A stretch of DNA of 64,000 nucleotides from Clostridiales bacterium (GCA_017428545.1 JAFRQR010000002.1:303977-367976), one strand, 5' to 3'. Positions 8,175 to 16,451 are shown, counted from the first letter of the stretch. The notes: generated by a model not told the origin, from the letters alone. Numbers and translations are program-made.

Positions 8175-9370
8175 TACTCTTTACTCCCATTCTTTAACTC
8201 GGTAACAAACTCTTTCAATCTTCTCATGGCTTCCTGGATATTCTCCATAGAAGCCGCATAACTGATTCGGACATGACCCTCTCCGCACTTTCCAAAAGCA
8301 CTTCCCGGCACGATCGCGACCTTCTTTTCCATCAGGAATCTCTCACAGAATTCCTCACAGGTCAGCCCGAGCCCTTCAATACTTGGGAAAGCGTAAAATG
8401 CCCCAGTCGGATCAAAACAGGAAAGTCCAGCTTCTTTCAATCCGTTAATGATCACTCTTCTTCTGCGGTTATACTCATCCCGCATCTCTTCTACATCTTT
8501 ATCACCATTTCTGCAAGCTTCGATGACTGCATACTGGGCTGTCGTCGGTGAACTCATGATGCAGTACTGGTGAACCTTATTCATAGCAGCGATCAAAGGT
8601 GCCGGACCCGCCATATAACCGATACGCCATCCGGTCATGGCAAAGGATTTGGAAAAACCGTTGACCACGATAGTACGGTCATAGAGTTCAGGGAAATTCG
8701 CTATAGATGCCGGCTTCTCTCCTGTATAACTCAATTCAGAATAAAGTTCATCCGATACGACGAATATATCCGGGTGACGGACAAGAATATCTTTGATCTT
8801 GGAAAGATCTTCCTTCGTCATCGTCGCACCTGTCGGATTTCCCGGATAACCGAGAATGATATACTTGGTCTTATCCGTGATCGCCGCTTCGAGAGCTTCA
8901 GGTTTCAGTTTATACTCGTCCTCTTCCTTAGTCTCGATCACGACAGGAACGCCGTGAGCCAGTGTCACCGTCGCCTTATAAGCAACAAAGCAAGGTTCAA
9001 GGATAATGACCTCATCTCCCGGATTGATCAAAGCTCTTGCGATAAGATCAAGTGCTTCACTTCCACCGACAGTTACAAGAAGCTGTTTCTTCGGATCGTA
9101 TTTCAGGTCAAATCTTCTCTCAAGATACTCAGAGATCGCTTTACGGACTTCGATATATCCCTGATTCGGAGAATAGTGCGTATATCCGTCTTCCAGCGAG
9201 AAAATACCTGCCTCTCTGATACTCCAGGGGGTAACAAAGTCCGGCTCACCGATAGAAAGAGAGATCACCTCTTCTTTCATTTCATTTGCCAGATCGAAGA
9301 ACCGGCGGATCGCAGAGGGCGCTATATTGTTGACTACTGTTGATATTTTGCTTTGATAATCGATTTCCAT
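8174..9370 (-). CDS. Pyridoxal-phosphate aminotransferase, class I/II
   Basis: 398 residues. The aspartate/aromatic aminotransferase fold is clear: SIGEPDF near the N-terminus, YPGNPTGA for cofactor and substrate contact, SDELYSEL, the PLP-binding lysine in NGFSKSFAMTGWRIGY, and a C-terminal arginine in GHVRISYA that normally binds the substrate carboxylate. The family transfers amino groups from amino acids to 2-oxo acids; the sequence alone does not tell aspartate, alanine or aromatic specificity. It lies 26 bases after an Lrp-type regulator gene and overlaps prfB, so the three form an operon. The regulator may sense an amino acid handled by this enzyme. Confidence 0.9.
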   Translation of the reverse strand: MEIDYQSKISTVVNNIAPSAIRRFFDLANEMKEEVISLSIGEPDFVTPWSIREAGIFSLEDGYTHYSPNQGYIEVRKAISEYLERRFDLKYDPKKQLLVTVGGSEALDLIARALINPGDEVIILEPCFVAYKATVTLAHGVPVVIETKEEDEYKLKPEALEAAITDKTKYIILGYPGNPTGATMTKEDLSKIKDILVRHPDIFVVSDELYSELSYTGEKPASIANFPELYDRTIVVNGFSKSFAMTGWRIGYMAGPAPLIAAMNKVHQYCIMSSPTTAQYAVIEACRNGDKDVEEMRDEYNRRRRVIINGLKEAGLSCFDPTGAFYAFPSIEGLGLTCEEFCERFLMEKKVAIVPGSAFGKCGEGHVRISYAASMENIQEAMRRLKEFVTELKNGSKE

Positions 9371-9396
9371 GGGACCTCTTTCCTCTCAGCAACATC

Positions 9397-9885
9397 TCAC
9401 AGCACGATTGCTTCACGGTCATCCGTTTGTTTCTGTGTAAACAGCGTACCGTTGCTCTTATACTTTTTCAGGATAAAATGGGTGGATGTTGACAGTACAC
9501 CTTCCAGAGGAGCGATCTTCTCGGAAACGAAGTTCGCGACCTCGCGAAGTGTGGAATCCTCGATGATCAGCATCAGATCGAAACCACCGGACATCAGGTA
9601 ACAGGAAGAAACCTGCGGATAACGGTAGAACTGGCTGGCGATCTTGTCAAAGCCCTGATTTCTCTGCGGAGTAATTCGGACCTCGATCAGTGCAGTCACT
9701 TCTTCACGCTCCGTCTTTTCCCAGTTGATCATGGTATTATATCCGAGGATCACATTCTCTTTCTTGCAGGCTTCCAGCTCTGCAGATATCTCTTCCGAAG
9801 ATGCATTGAGCATTACGGCCAGATCCTCGATCTTGATCCGTGCATTATGTTCCACCAGTTTTAATAATTCGATGCGGTTAATCAT
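9397..9885 (-). CDS. Lrp/AsnC-family transcriptional regulator
   Basis: 162 residues. An N-terminal winged helix (about 1-60, RIELLKLVEHNARIKIEDLAVML) is followed by a C-terminal RAM/AsnC ligand domain (about 68-145, TALIEVRITPQRNQGFDKIA, then DLMLIIED). Lrp-family proteins form octamers and respond to amino acids. It is the first gene of the operon with the aminotransferase and prfB. A strong GGAGGAAG ribosome site precedes the ATG, and a TAGAAT -10 lies at 9923-9918. Autoregulation and control of the neighbouring aminotransferase are inferred. Confidence 0.9.
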   Translation of the reverse strand: MINRIELLKLVEHNARIKIEDLAVMLNASSEEISAELEACKKENVILGYNTMINWEKTEREEVTALIEVRITPQRNQGFDKIASQFYRYPQVSSCYLMSGGFDLMLIIEDSTLREVANFVSEKIAPLEGVLSTSTHFILKKYKSNGTLFTQKQTDDREAIVL

Positions 9886-9979
9886 ATTCGCTTCCTCCGA
9901 GCAAAATCACTTCTGCTATTCTACCACAACGGTCAGGGATGTGTGTACCAACTAAACCACAGGTATCAGAAAATACAGA

Positions 9980-10012
9980 AGATGGGCCACCTTAAGTAAA
10001 GATGGCCCATCT
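9980..10012 (-). terminator. Terminator after malic enzyme
   Basis: A ten-base perfect stem (AGATGGGCCA/TGGCCCATCT) with a 13-base loop, located 20 bases beyond the malic enzyme stop and followed by a T-rich minus strand. Confidence 0.8.
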
Positions 10013-10032
10013 TTGGATCTTTATTTGCGTAT

Positions 10033-11205
10033 TCAGATACGGGCAACTCCGCTCTTTCTTGCAGCCTCGGCAACAGCCTCAGCAACAGCTTTACCTACGC
10101 GCGGATCGAAAGCATCCGGGAGGATATACTCAGGATTGAGTTCTTCATCAGAAACAACACCTGCGATAGCGTTAGCAGCAGCGATCTTCATCTCATCGTT
10201 GATATCGGAAGCACGTACATCAAGAGCACCACGGAAGATACCCGGGAAAGCGAGTACGTTGTTTACCTGGTTCGGGAAGTCGGAACGGCCTGTAGCCATA
10301 ACAGCAACGCCGGCCTTCTTAGCCTCATCCGGCAGGATCTCAGGTGTCGGGTTAGCGCAAGCAAATACGATCGGATCTTTTGCCATTGTAGCTACCATCT
10401 CAGCTGTGAGTACGCCCGGAGCAGAAACACCGATGAATACGTCAGCGCCGACGATAACATCCTTGAGGGAACCCTTCTTCATCTTCTGGTTGGTGATAGC
10501 AGCGATCTCTTCCTTAGCGGAATTGAGCTTCTCACGTCCCTGGTAAATAGCACCTGTTCTGTCGCAGAGAACAACATCCTTCAGACCACGGGAGATCAGG
10601 AGCTTTGTGATAGCTGTAGCAGCAGCACCTGCACCGTTAACAACAACGGAGATCTCTTCGATCTTCTTGCCAACGATCTTAAGAGCGTTTGTAAGACCTG
10701 CAAGTGTGATAACAGCTGTACCGTGCTGGTCATCGTGGAAGATCGGGATGTCACATCTTTCTTTCAGCTTCTTCTCGATTTCGAAGCATCTCGGAGCGGA
10801 GATATCCTCGAGGTTTACGCCGCCGAAAGAACCGGCCAGAAGAGCTACTGTGTTAACGATCTCGTCAACATCCTTGGAACGGATGCAAAGCGGGAAAGCA
10901 TCTACATCACCGAAAGCCTTAAACAGTGCGCACTTACCTTCCATAACCGGCATACCTGCTTCCGGTCCGATATCACCAAGACCAAGAACAGCGGTTCCGT
11001 CTGTAACAACAGCTACGAGGTTGTGACGACGAGTATATTTGTAGGAGAGATCGACATTCTCGGAGATCTCGAGGCACGGCTCGGCAACACCCGGTGTATA
11101 TGCCACAGAAAGATCATGCTTAGATGCTACAGGAGCGCGTGTGATAACTTCAATCTTACCTTTCCACTCAGCATGCTTCTGAATGGCTTCTTGTTTAATG
11201 TCCAT
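10033..11205 (-). CDS. NAD(P)-dependent malic enzyme
   Basis: 390 residues, the length of short bacterial malic enzymes. It decarboxylates malate to pyruvate with reduction of NAD(P). Visible motifs are VAYTPGVAEPC with the catalytic tyrosine, GLGDIGPEAGMPVMEGK with the catalytic lysine, FHDDQHGTA for metal binding, and a Rossmann-type NGAGAAATAI. The ATG follows GGAGG. A TTGCAT/TATTAT promoter with a 17-base spacer sits at 11274-11246. It is transcribed alone, with its own terminator. The cofactor (NAD or NADP) cannot be decided here. Confidence 0.95.
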   Translation of the reverse strand: MDIKQEAIQKHAEWKGKIEVITRAPVASKHDLSVAYTPGVAEPCLEISENVDLSYKYTRRHNLVAVVTDGTAVLGLGDIGPEAGMPVMEGKCALFKAFGDVDAFPLCIRSKDVDEIVNTVALLAGSFGGVNLEDISAPRCFEIEKKLKERCDIPIFHDDQHGTAVITLAGLTNALKIVGKKIEEISVVVNGAGAAATAITKLLISRGLKDVVLCDRTGAIYQGREKLNSAKEEIAAITNQKMKKGSLKDVIVGADVFIGVSAPGVLTAEMVATMAKDPIVFACANPTPEILPDEAKKAGVAVMATGRSDFPNQVNNVLAFPGIFRGALDVRASDINDEMKIAAANAIAGVVSDEELNPEYILPDAFDPRVGKAVAEAVAEAARKSGVARI

Positions 11206-11245
11206 AATTCAATCCTCCATCAGTTTTTATAACTAGAACATTACA

Positions 11246-11274
11246 ATAATAGGCAAACCATCGCAAAAATGCAA
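11246..11274 (-). promoter_or_regulatory. Promoter of the malic enzyme gene
   Basis: Minus-strand TTGCAT (11274-11269), 17 bases, TATTAT (11251-11246), about 40 bases before the start codon. Confidence 0.45.
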
Positions 11275-11356
11275 TTCACGAAGTATACAAAGATACCTAT
11301 TAAATGGAAAAGTTTAGGGGCATATTGCCAAAAGGATCATTCAAATGAAAATTAAA

Positions 11357-12106
11357 TCACTTATTCAGGGTAGTGATCATGTGGAAACGTGTTCCCATAT
11401 TCCTGAAAATCGCAAGTGTGAAATAAGAAAATAAGAACGCTTCTACCAGCATAAGACCGGTGGATCCGGATTTCAAAAACATGTTAACGAGAAAACGGAT
11501 CACGACAAAGATCAGTGCGATGCCCGAAAGTTCCATAAAGATCGAAAGTTTATGCCCACGGGTCTTGGAAAAGCTCTGGATCGTAGCCGTATAAATATCC
11601 TTCTTTTCAAACAGAACGATACCAGAACGTACATATAGCGCAGGTATCAGGAAAAGAAAAATATAAGGAAGGATCGCCAGAACGATAAGTCCCGGGATCA
11701 TCAGTGTCGCGGAATAAAGGATCATCCACCATATGCGCGTAAAATAGATCTTCGGTGCTTTTGACAAAGGTACCTCGCGAAGATCACACACATACATGGT
11801 GAAATAGAAAAGCCCGATAAGATGCATGACGGCAATATAACCCAATACAGATAAGATGTAGATGACGTTCTGCATCGTAAAAACATCGGTCAGCGGGTGC
11901 GCGTCGATATACGACACGTAATCCGACGCATCCGACATATCCTCATACCAGTAAGCCAGTTGGGAAAAGTCGGGATCTCCGATCGGATACATGAAGAAAA
12001 GAAAAGAAACTCCCCATGCAAAAAGGAGGAGCAGCACAGCTGCCCACCTTTTGCTGAGAGAGTCTACTTGAAACGAATTTAATGGTTTCGAGAGGATCAT
12101 CGTCAT
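11357..12106 (-). CDS. Multi-pass membrane protein of unknown function
   Basis: 249 residues with about five to six hydrophobic helices (about 20-40, 82-108, 128-150, 152-172, 193-212 and 218-238). No catalytic motif is visible. The arrangement resembles DUF975-type clostridial membrane proteins, with a central ...TATIQSFSKTRGHKL... loop after a double helix, but this is only a suggestion. It starts 12 bases after the 2Fe-2S protein gene, so it may be the last gene of the redox operon; its ribosome site is weak. I found no clear terminator in the 150 bases that follow. Confidence 0.55.
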   Translation of the reverse strand: MTMILSKPLNSFQVDSLSKRWAAVLLLLFAWGVSFLFFMYPIGDPDFSQLAYWYEDMSDASDYVSYIDAHPLTDVFTMQNVIYILSVLGYIAVMHLIGLFYFTMYVCDLREVPLSKAPKIYFTRIWWMILYSATLMIPGLIVLAILPYIFLFLIPALYVRSGIVLFEKKDIYTATIQSFSKTRGHKLSIFMELSGIALIFVVIRFLVNMFLKSGSTGLMLVEAFLFSYFTLAIFRNMGTRFHMITTLNK

Positions 12107-12118
12107 CTCAAAAATATA

Positions 12119-12484
12119 TCAGAGATTAGCGGTAGCGATCGTAAGATCATCGCAAACCTGACCGTTTACGATGTGCTCGGCAACCATGCGCTTTGCCTTG
12201 TTCGGATCCATCTTGATATATGTAACTTTAGAACCATCTGCCTCAATTACTTCAACGATCGGCTCATACTTGCAAAGACCGATGCAGCCTGTCATTGTAA
12301 CAGCAACATCCTCGATACCACGTGTCTTCAGCTCTTCAACGATTGCTGTCATGACCGGACGGGCACCTGCTGCGATACCGCATGTAGCCATACCGACTAC
12401 GATACGCTTGCCGGCTTCAGATCTTGCGGACATGTCGGACTTCGCCTTGTTCTTGATTGCTTCGAGTTCTGCTAATGATTTCAT
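12119..12484 (-). CDS. Thioredoxin-fold [2Fe-2S] ferredoxin-like protein (NuoE/HydC type)
   Basis: 121 residues. The four likely cluster cysteines are in ATCGIAAGA and TGCIGLCKYEP, the pattern of the C-terminal half of NuoE/HydC-type [2Fe-2S] proteins. Related proteins carry electrons in NADH-linked hydrogenases, but no NuoF- or HydB-like gene follows here; the next gene is an unrelated membrane protein. It is the seventh gene of the redox-signalling operon. A GGAGG ribosome site precedes the ATG at 12484. It may serve as an electron relay or as a redox sensor for the GHKL ATPase encoded just before it. Confidence 0.85.
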   Translation of the reverse strand: MKSLAELEAIKNKAKSDMSARSEAGKRIVVGMATCGIAAGARPVMTAIVEELKTRGIEDVAVTMTGCIGLCKYEPIVEVIEADGSKVTYIKMDPNKAKRMVAEHIVNGQVCDDLTIATANL

Positions 12485-12486
12485 AC

Positions 12487-13041
12487 TTATAAACCTCCAA
12501 GTATTAATTCTTGTTGTTCGCGATAATAATCACACAAAAACAAATATATTTCAGGCTCCTGAAGGGACATCCCATCGAGTTTTTCTTTGATCTCGCGGGT
12601 GTCTATCACGGTCTTACCCCTGACATCATGCTCAAAGATCACTACAAAATCGCAGGTCTTTTCACAGGAGCCGACCAAAGCCGCTAAAGACTCTCCCACG
12701 TCTCCCAAAGGAAGACAGTCGATGGATGAAGGGACCAGCGTAGCTACCACTTCCGTTCCCTCACCTAACTTGCTCGAGATCTCCAGGCCACCGCCTGTGA
12801 GCTCGCACAGTTCCTTTAACAAAGGCAGTCCCAATCCGACCTTTCTTGTACTTCTTGTCGTGGCAAAAGGATCCGTTACTTTGGCAACGAACTCATCGCT
12901 CATTCCGCAGCCGTTATCGATAAACGAAATAACGAGGCGGTCTTCTTTCGATATCATGTTGATCGACAAAGTCACAAGCGACGCGCCGGCTCTGGTCGAA
13001 TTAGTCAGGATATCCAGAATATGAAGCGATAATTCTCTCAA
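12487..13041 (-). CDS. GHKL-type ATP-binding protein (histidine kinase-like ATPase)
   Basis: 184 residues from a TTG at 13041 preceded by GGGGAG. The ATPase boxes of the GHKL fold are present: an N-box (ILDILTNSTRAGA), the G1 box DNGCGM and the G2 box GLGLPLLKEL. No phosphoacceptor His domain, sensor or membrane helix is present, so it is a free-standing ATPase or protein kinase such as an anti-sigma-type switch protein. The C-terminal 75 residues (after TLVPSS) are a separate small domain of unknown role. It stands between the PHP hydrolase and the 2Fe-2S protein. Confidence 0.8.
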   Translation of the reverse strand: MRELSLHILDILTNSTRAGASLVTLSINMISKEDRLVISFIDNGCGMSDEFVAKVTDPFATTRSTRKVGLGLPLLKELCELTGGGLEISSKLGEGTEVVATLVPSSIDCLPLGDVGESLAALVGSCEKTCDFVVIFEHDVRGKTVIDTREIKEKLDGMSLQEPEIYLFLCDYYREQQELILGGL

Positions 13042-13123
13042 GATTCTCCCCTGTCACCGACTGGAAATACAGTCGGAAAAGCACTTAAGAACTATATTTG
13101 TTATTGTCAACGTGCCTATTATA

Positions 13124-13882
13124 TCACTTTCTCATCAGATCCCGCAATGCATTAACAAACGTCCTTGCATCGAGATCCTCATTTTTCTCGAGAGGCAGTT
13201 TTAACGAATATCCGGGGTCTGCTATATCCGGCAGCTGGTGCGCGTCCGAGTCGACAATATAGTGATATCCCTGGAGTTCCGGGTGCTTTTCCCAAAACTC
13301 GGGAAGATTGCATCTGCGGGATACTTCCAGAAGCCTCCCCTTCCACTCTTCCGGGACGGTGCCGAGGGATGCGACCATGCTGTAGGAATCCTTATCGATA
13401 TGCGCGGGAATTGCTGCCGCGCCCATCTGATCCAGTTTCTCATAAAGTTCGATCATCGAGATCTCCGAGCCGGTAGAAAGAAGGTTTTCGATCTCCTCTA
13501 TGACCTCGTCGTCATCATTCATCACATACTGGTTTCCGAAGATATCGATCCTGTTTTTGATCTTCGGCCGGTGCGAGGTCCAGTACTCTTCAAACTCCAG
13601 CGCCGTTTCGACATCCGGAAACAGTCCCAGAACATGAAAACCTTCTGCCACCTCAACTTCCATTCCCGGAATCACGAGGGGGGCACTTCCGTGCTCTTTT
13701 TTCAAAAACTCGGAACAGGCAATCGCAGCGGCACAGTTTCTGGCACAGCAATGATCGGTGATGGCAATTACGTCAAGTCCGTTTAAAAGGGCCATAGAAA
13801 CCATATTTCCCGGTGTCATATCGTTTTCGGCACAGGGAGATACGGCAGAATGCATATGAAGATCACATACAAAAATGGCCAT
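13124..13882 (-). CDS. PHP-domain phosphoesterase
   Basis: 252 residues. The metal-binding PHP motifs are visible: DLHMHSAVSPC at the N-terminus, AITDHC, the glutamate and histidine around GMEVEVAEGFHVLGLF, PAHIDKDSYS and DSDAHQL near the end. These belong to the trinuclear-metal PHP fold of DNA polymerase and histidinol-phosphate phosphatase relatives; free-standing members hydrolyse phosphoesters of unknown identity. The gene is the fifth of the redox operon. Its ribosome site is weak and its start lies 10 bases after the stop of the DRTGG gene. Confidence 0.85.
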   Translation of the reverse strand: MAIFVCDLHMHSAVSPCAENDMTPGNMVSMALLNGLDVIAITDHCCARNCAAAIACSEFLKKEHGSAPLVIPGMEVEVAEGFHVLGLFPDVETALEFEEYWTSHRPKIKNRIDIFGNQYVMNDDDEVIEEIENLLSTGSEISMIELYEKLDQMGAAAIPAHIDKDSYSMVASLGTVPEEWKGRLLEVSRRCNLPEFWEKHPELQGYHYIVDSDAHQLPDIADPGYSLKLPLEKNEDLDARTFVNALRDLMRK

Positions 13883-13892
13883 AATTTTCCGG

Positions 13893-14240
13893 TCAGGCCT
13901 CCATGGTTTCCATGATCCCGTTCAAAACGGCACATGCGGTATACGTATCCATGTCCGTATTGCAGACACAGATCTCTTCGTCTTTAGCTTTTTCAACTAC
14001 CGGATCCTGAAGAACAACGCCTTCCGTCAGGATGACAAGCGGGCACTCATTTAGAGAAGCGACGGCGATCACGTTGATGCTGTTTAAGATCGTAAACCAG
14101 CACTCGTTGCTTTGAAGGTGCGCCATGACATGGCTCAACATGTCTCCGGCATACCCCTTCTTCACTTCTGCGTCCGGGCGGTATACCTCGGTCAGTACAT
14201 TCAGATTCATGGCTTCAATGATTTCAGATACTGTTCTCAT
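13893..14240 (-). CDS. DRTGG-domain protein (second copy)
   Basis: 115 residues. It matches the DRTGG fold seen in HPr-kinase-like and phosphotransacetylase N-terminal regions: a start of the type VSEIIEAMNLNVL, a central GYAGDMLSHVMAH and an ending with a CCA-like turn (TYTACAVLNGI). It is a paralogue of the first gene of the operon (16032-16388), with the same layout but low identity. DRTGG domains are thought to bind a nucleotide or small ligand. A GGGAG ribosome site lies six bases before the ATG. Confidence 0.75.
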   Translation of the reverse strand: MRTVSEIIEAMNLNVLTEVYRPDAEVKKGYAGDMLSHVMAHLQSNECWFTILNSINVIAVASLNECPLVILTEGVVLQDPVVEKAKDEEICVCNTDMDTYTACAVLNGIMETMEA

Positions 14241-14271
14241 ATGATTCTCCCATCACCGGAAAGACCCGGGA

Positions 14272-15597
14272 TCACTCTTTTTTCATTCTCTTTTGACGGA
14301 TGATGCAGTTATTGATGCTCGCTCTTCCCTGAACGATATCCTCGGCCATCGCCGCACAGGACGGAGCTCCGCAGGCTCCGCAGTCCAGCTGCGGGAGAGT
14401 CGAAAGGATCTCATCGATCTGCTCATACTTCGTCATTGCTTCACCGATATTCTCCGAAAGCCTCATCGCGTGGTTTTCAGGAAGCGGAAGCTCCCAGACC
14501 TGAGGAATGATATCTTCCTCATGCACGATCAGCTGCGGGAACAGCTGCTTTTCGAGGAAGAAATCATGCACATGTTCGCGAAGTTTCGCCACGGCGGCAA
14601 AGCGGTTCATGACCGTAAGCGGGCCGCCGATGCATCCGCCGAAACAGCAGGTCGCTTCAACATATGCGATCTTCTTGATGTTATCTCTGTCGATCTCTTC
14701 GAGGATGTCGATGACATTCTCGATGCCGTCGACAGACAGGTAGTTTTCGATCTGCATGCTTGTGGATTCGCCGCCGATCGCCGCACAGCGAAGGCCGTCC
14801 GGATCGGAAATACGGATGGCTCTTTCCTCTTCATGAGTCAGCGTGTCATGATCGGTAAGCTTGTTCAGAAGGCTTCTCAATTGCGGATACACATCATGTG
14901 TTCCGACGCAGGTAGAGATCAGGGACTTCTTCTTCCAAAGCGGATTAATAACCGAAGTTACTCTTGCCGGGCACGGCGAAATATAACAAAGATAGATCAG
15001 TGACTTCTTGATCTGAAGTTTCTGGCACAGATAATCGATCGCATACTGCGCCGTAAGTTCCAAAGGAGAGTCCAGCGTAACCAGATGCGAGATCAGGGCT
15101 CTGTACTTCATCTGGATCAGGCGCACAACGACAGGACAAGTCGTGCTGATCATCGGGAAGATCTCACTCTTCTCGTCATCCGAAAGATCTTTGGCGGACT
15201 CTTGCTTTTCGCGAAGCATCTGTCTTGCGGCAGATACATATCCGGAATAGCCGATCGACTCGTCAAAAACATAGTCAAATCCCATCTGGCGCACGCATTT
15301 CATAACATCGATACGTGTCGCGCTGTTTTCAAACTGGGAAAAGATCGCAGGGCTTACGATCGCCACTTTGACTTTACCGCTGGCGGCGGCAAGACGCTCC
15401 TCCAGCGTATCGGTCACGGCGATCTTCGCATGATAAGGGCAGATACGGATGCACTGCGCGCAGTCGATACAGCGGATATCGTAGATCGTCGCTTTTCCGC
15501 CGCGCACACGGATCGCCTGGGTCGGACAGCCCTTACTGCAGGTCGTGCATCCGACACAAAGATCCCCTATCAATGAAACACTGTGTAGCTTTTTCAC
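14272..15597 (-). CDS. [FeFe]-hydrogenase-like iron-sulfur protein (putative sensory type)
   Basis: 441 residues from a GTG after GAGGAAC. Two 4Fe-4S ferredoxin motifs open the protein (CVGCTTCSKGCP and CIDCAQCIRICP). The following domain has all the cysteines that normally ligate the H-cluster, but in divergent contexts: TTCPVVV, ISPCPARV and TCCFGGCIGGP instead of TSCCPAW, MPCxxKK and ACPGGC. The C-terminus has a further cluster motif (LDCGACGAPSC, then a distant Cys in INNCI). This layout matches the putative sensory branch of [FeFe]-hydrogenases rather than the catalytic H2-producing enzymes. The nearby GHKL ATPases fit a signalling role. Hydrogen sensing is inferred from these motifs and not shown. 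Confidence 0.82.
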   Translation of the reverse strand: MKKLHSVSLIGDLCVGCTTCSKGCPTQAIRVRGGKATIYDIRCIDCAQCIRICPYHAKIAVTDTLEERLAAASGKVKVAIVSPAIFSQFENSATRIDVMKCVRQMGFDYVFDESIGYSGYVSAARQMLREKQESAKDLSDDEKSEIFPMISTTCPVVVRLIQMKYRALISHLVTLDSPLELTAQYAIDYLCQKLQIKKSLIYLCYISPCPARVTSVINPLWKKKSLISTCVGTHDVYPQLRSLLNKLTDHDTLTHEEERAIRISDPDGLRCAAIGGESTSMQIENYLSVDGIENVIDILEEIDRDNIKKIAYVEATCCFGGCIGGPLTVMNRFAAVAKLREHVHDFFLEKQLFPQLIVHEEDIIPQVWELPLPENHAMRLSENIGEAMTKYEQIDEILSTLPQLDCGACGAPSCAAMAEDIVQGRASINNCIIRQKRMKKE

Positions 15598-15612
15598 TTG
15601 TTCCTCACTTAC

Positions 15613-16035
15613 TTATGTAAACTGCACGATCATCGTCACACGCGTACCTTCGCCGACCTTGGTGTCGATCTTTAAGTCGTCGCAGTTCTTCTTTATATTC
15701 GGAAGACCCATACCGGCTCCAAAACCCATTTCTCTGGCAAGATCCGGCGCTGTGGACCAGCCTGCGACCATTGCCTGATCAAGATCGGGAATGCCGGGGC
15801 CGTGGTCTTCGATAACGATCACTACTTTATCGGGATGAACGGTAACTTCGGCCATACCTCCATGACCGTGGATGACCGCATTGATCTCCGCCTCATACAT
15901 GGCGATCGAAGCTCTTTTGATATCCTCTGCCTTCACTCCGAGACGGCTCAAGGACTTTTTCATGGAACTGCTCGCTTCACCTGCATGAGTAAAATCGTTA
16001 TCTCTTATCTCATATTGGCGTACTAACGGTTCTAT
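15613..16035 (-). CDS. SpoIIAB/RsbW-like ATP-binding protein with apparent ATA start
   Basis: 140 residues. GHKL boxes are visible: AIAMYEAEINAVIHGHGG (N-box), EDHGPGIPDLDQAM (G1) and GFGAGMGLPNIKKNCD (G2), as in anti-sigma kinases. The frame contains no ATG, GTG or TTG near the expected N-terminus. A perfect AGGAGG (16048-16043) with a seven-base spacer points to ATA at 16035-16033 as the start; this ATA overlaps the TAG stop of the upstream gene (ATAG). Starting here gives an N-terminus that fits the family (EPLVRQYEIRDNDF). The in-frame TTG at 16083 has no ribosome site and would add 16 unrelated residues; the ATG inside would remove the first strand. Confidence 0.75.
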   Translation of the reverse strand: MEPLVRQYEIRDNDFTHAGEASSSMKKSLSRLGVKAEDIKRASIAMYEAEINAVIHGHGGMAEVTVHPDKVVIVIEDHGPGIPDLDQAMVAGWSTAPDLAREMGFGAGMGLPNIKKNCDDLKIDTKVGEGTRVTMIVQFT

Positions 16036-16388
16036 AGAGCAGCCTCCTTTCCACGAAGGCCTGCTTCGTAGAGAAGTCCGCAACAGGTAAACATGGACAG
16101 CGGTGTCGTCATAAGACCGATACCCTTCTCATCTGCGAGTTTCTGCATCGTCTCATCCGGGATCTTTCCTCTTACGAAGATGATCACCTTGACATCAAGC
16201 ATTTCGGCTGTACGGATCGTCTGAGGATTCACAAGGCCTGTGATCAGGATCTGGCTTTCGTCACTGGAAAATGCCATAACATCACTCATAAGATCGCAGC
16301 CGCAGGCAATTTTCAAGTCTTCGTTGAAACTGTCCGCCTTAACAAGGATCTCGGCATTAAGAAGACCTGCACAATCACTTACTCTCAT
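16032..16388 (-). CDS. DRTGG-domain protein (first gene of the redox operon)
   Basis: 118 residues with a strong AGGAGG ribosome site before the ATG at 16388. The DRTGG-like pattern is clear in DLMSDVMAFSSDE, LITGLVNPQTIRTAEML and MTTPLSMFTCCGLL. It is the promoter-proximal gene of a seven-gene operon that runs to 12119 and appears to be dedicated to redox-linked signalling. Similar clusters (DRTGG, GHKL ATPase, Fe-hydrogenase-like, PHP) occur upstream of NADH-dependent hydrogenase genes in Clostridia, from general knowledge. Two palindromes in its leader are candidate operators. Confidence 0.78.
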   Translation of the reverse strand: MRVSDCAGLLNAEILVKADSFNEDLKIACGCDLMSDVMAFSSDESQILITGLVNPQTIRTAEMLDVKVIIFVRGKIPDETMQKLADEKGIGLMTTPLSMFTCCGLLYEAGLRGKEAAL

Positions 16389-16410
16389 ATCTTAACCTCC
16401 TAAAACATGC

Positions 16411-16425
16411 AAGACCCCGGGTCTT
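16411..16425. promoter_or_regulatory. Perfect palindrome in the redox operon leader
   Basis: AAGACCC-C-GGGTCTT, symmetric apart from its centre base. It lies 23 bases before the start codon of the first DRTGG gene and shares an AGACC...GGTCT core with a second palindrome at 16442. A protein-binding site or an RNA hairpin are both possible. Confidence 0.5.
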
Positions 16426-16441
16426 TGCTCCTAATATCAAG

Positions 16442-16451
16442 AGACCGGTCT
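16442..16451. promoter_or_regulatory. Second palindrome AGACCGGTCT in the redox operon leader
   Basis: Perfect ten-base palindrome whose centre lies 28.5 bases from that of the 16411-16425 site. A TATATT -10 candidate on the minus strand is at 16459-16454, just before it. Confidence 0.45.

Noticed and set aside
16036..16083. TTG at 16083 as the start of the SpoIIAB-like gene
   Set aside because: No ribosome site, and it would add 16 residues that do not fit the family.
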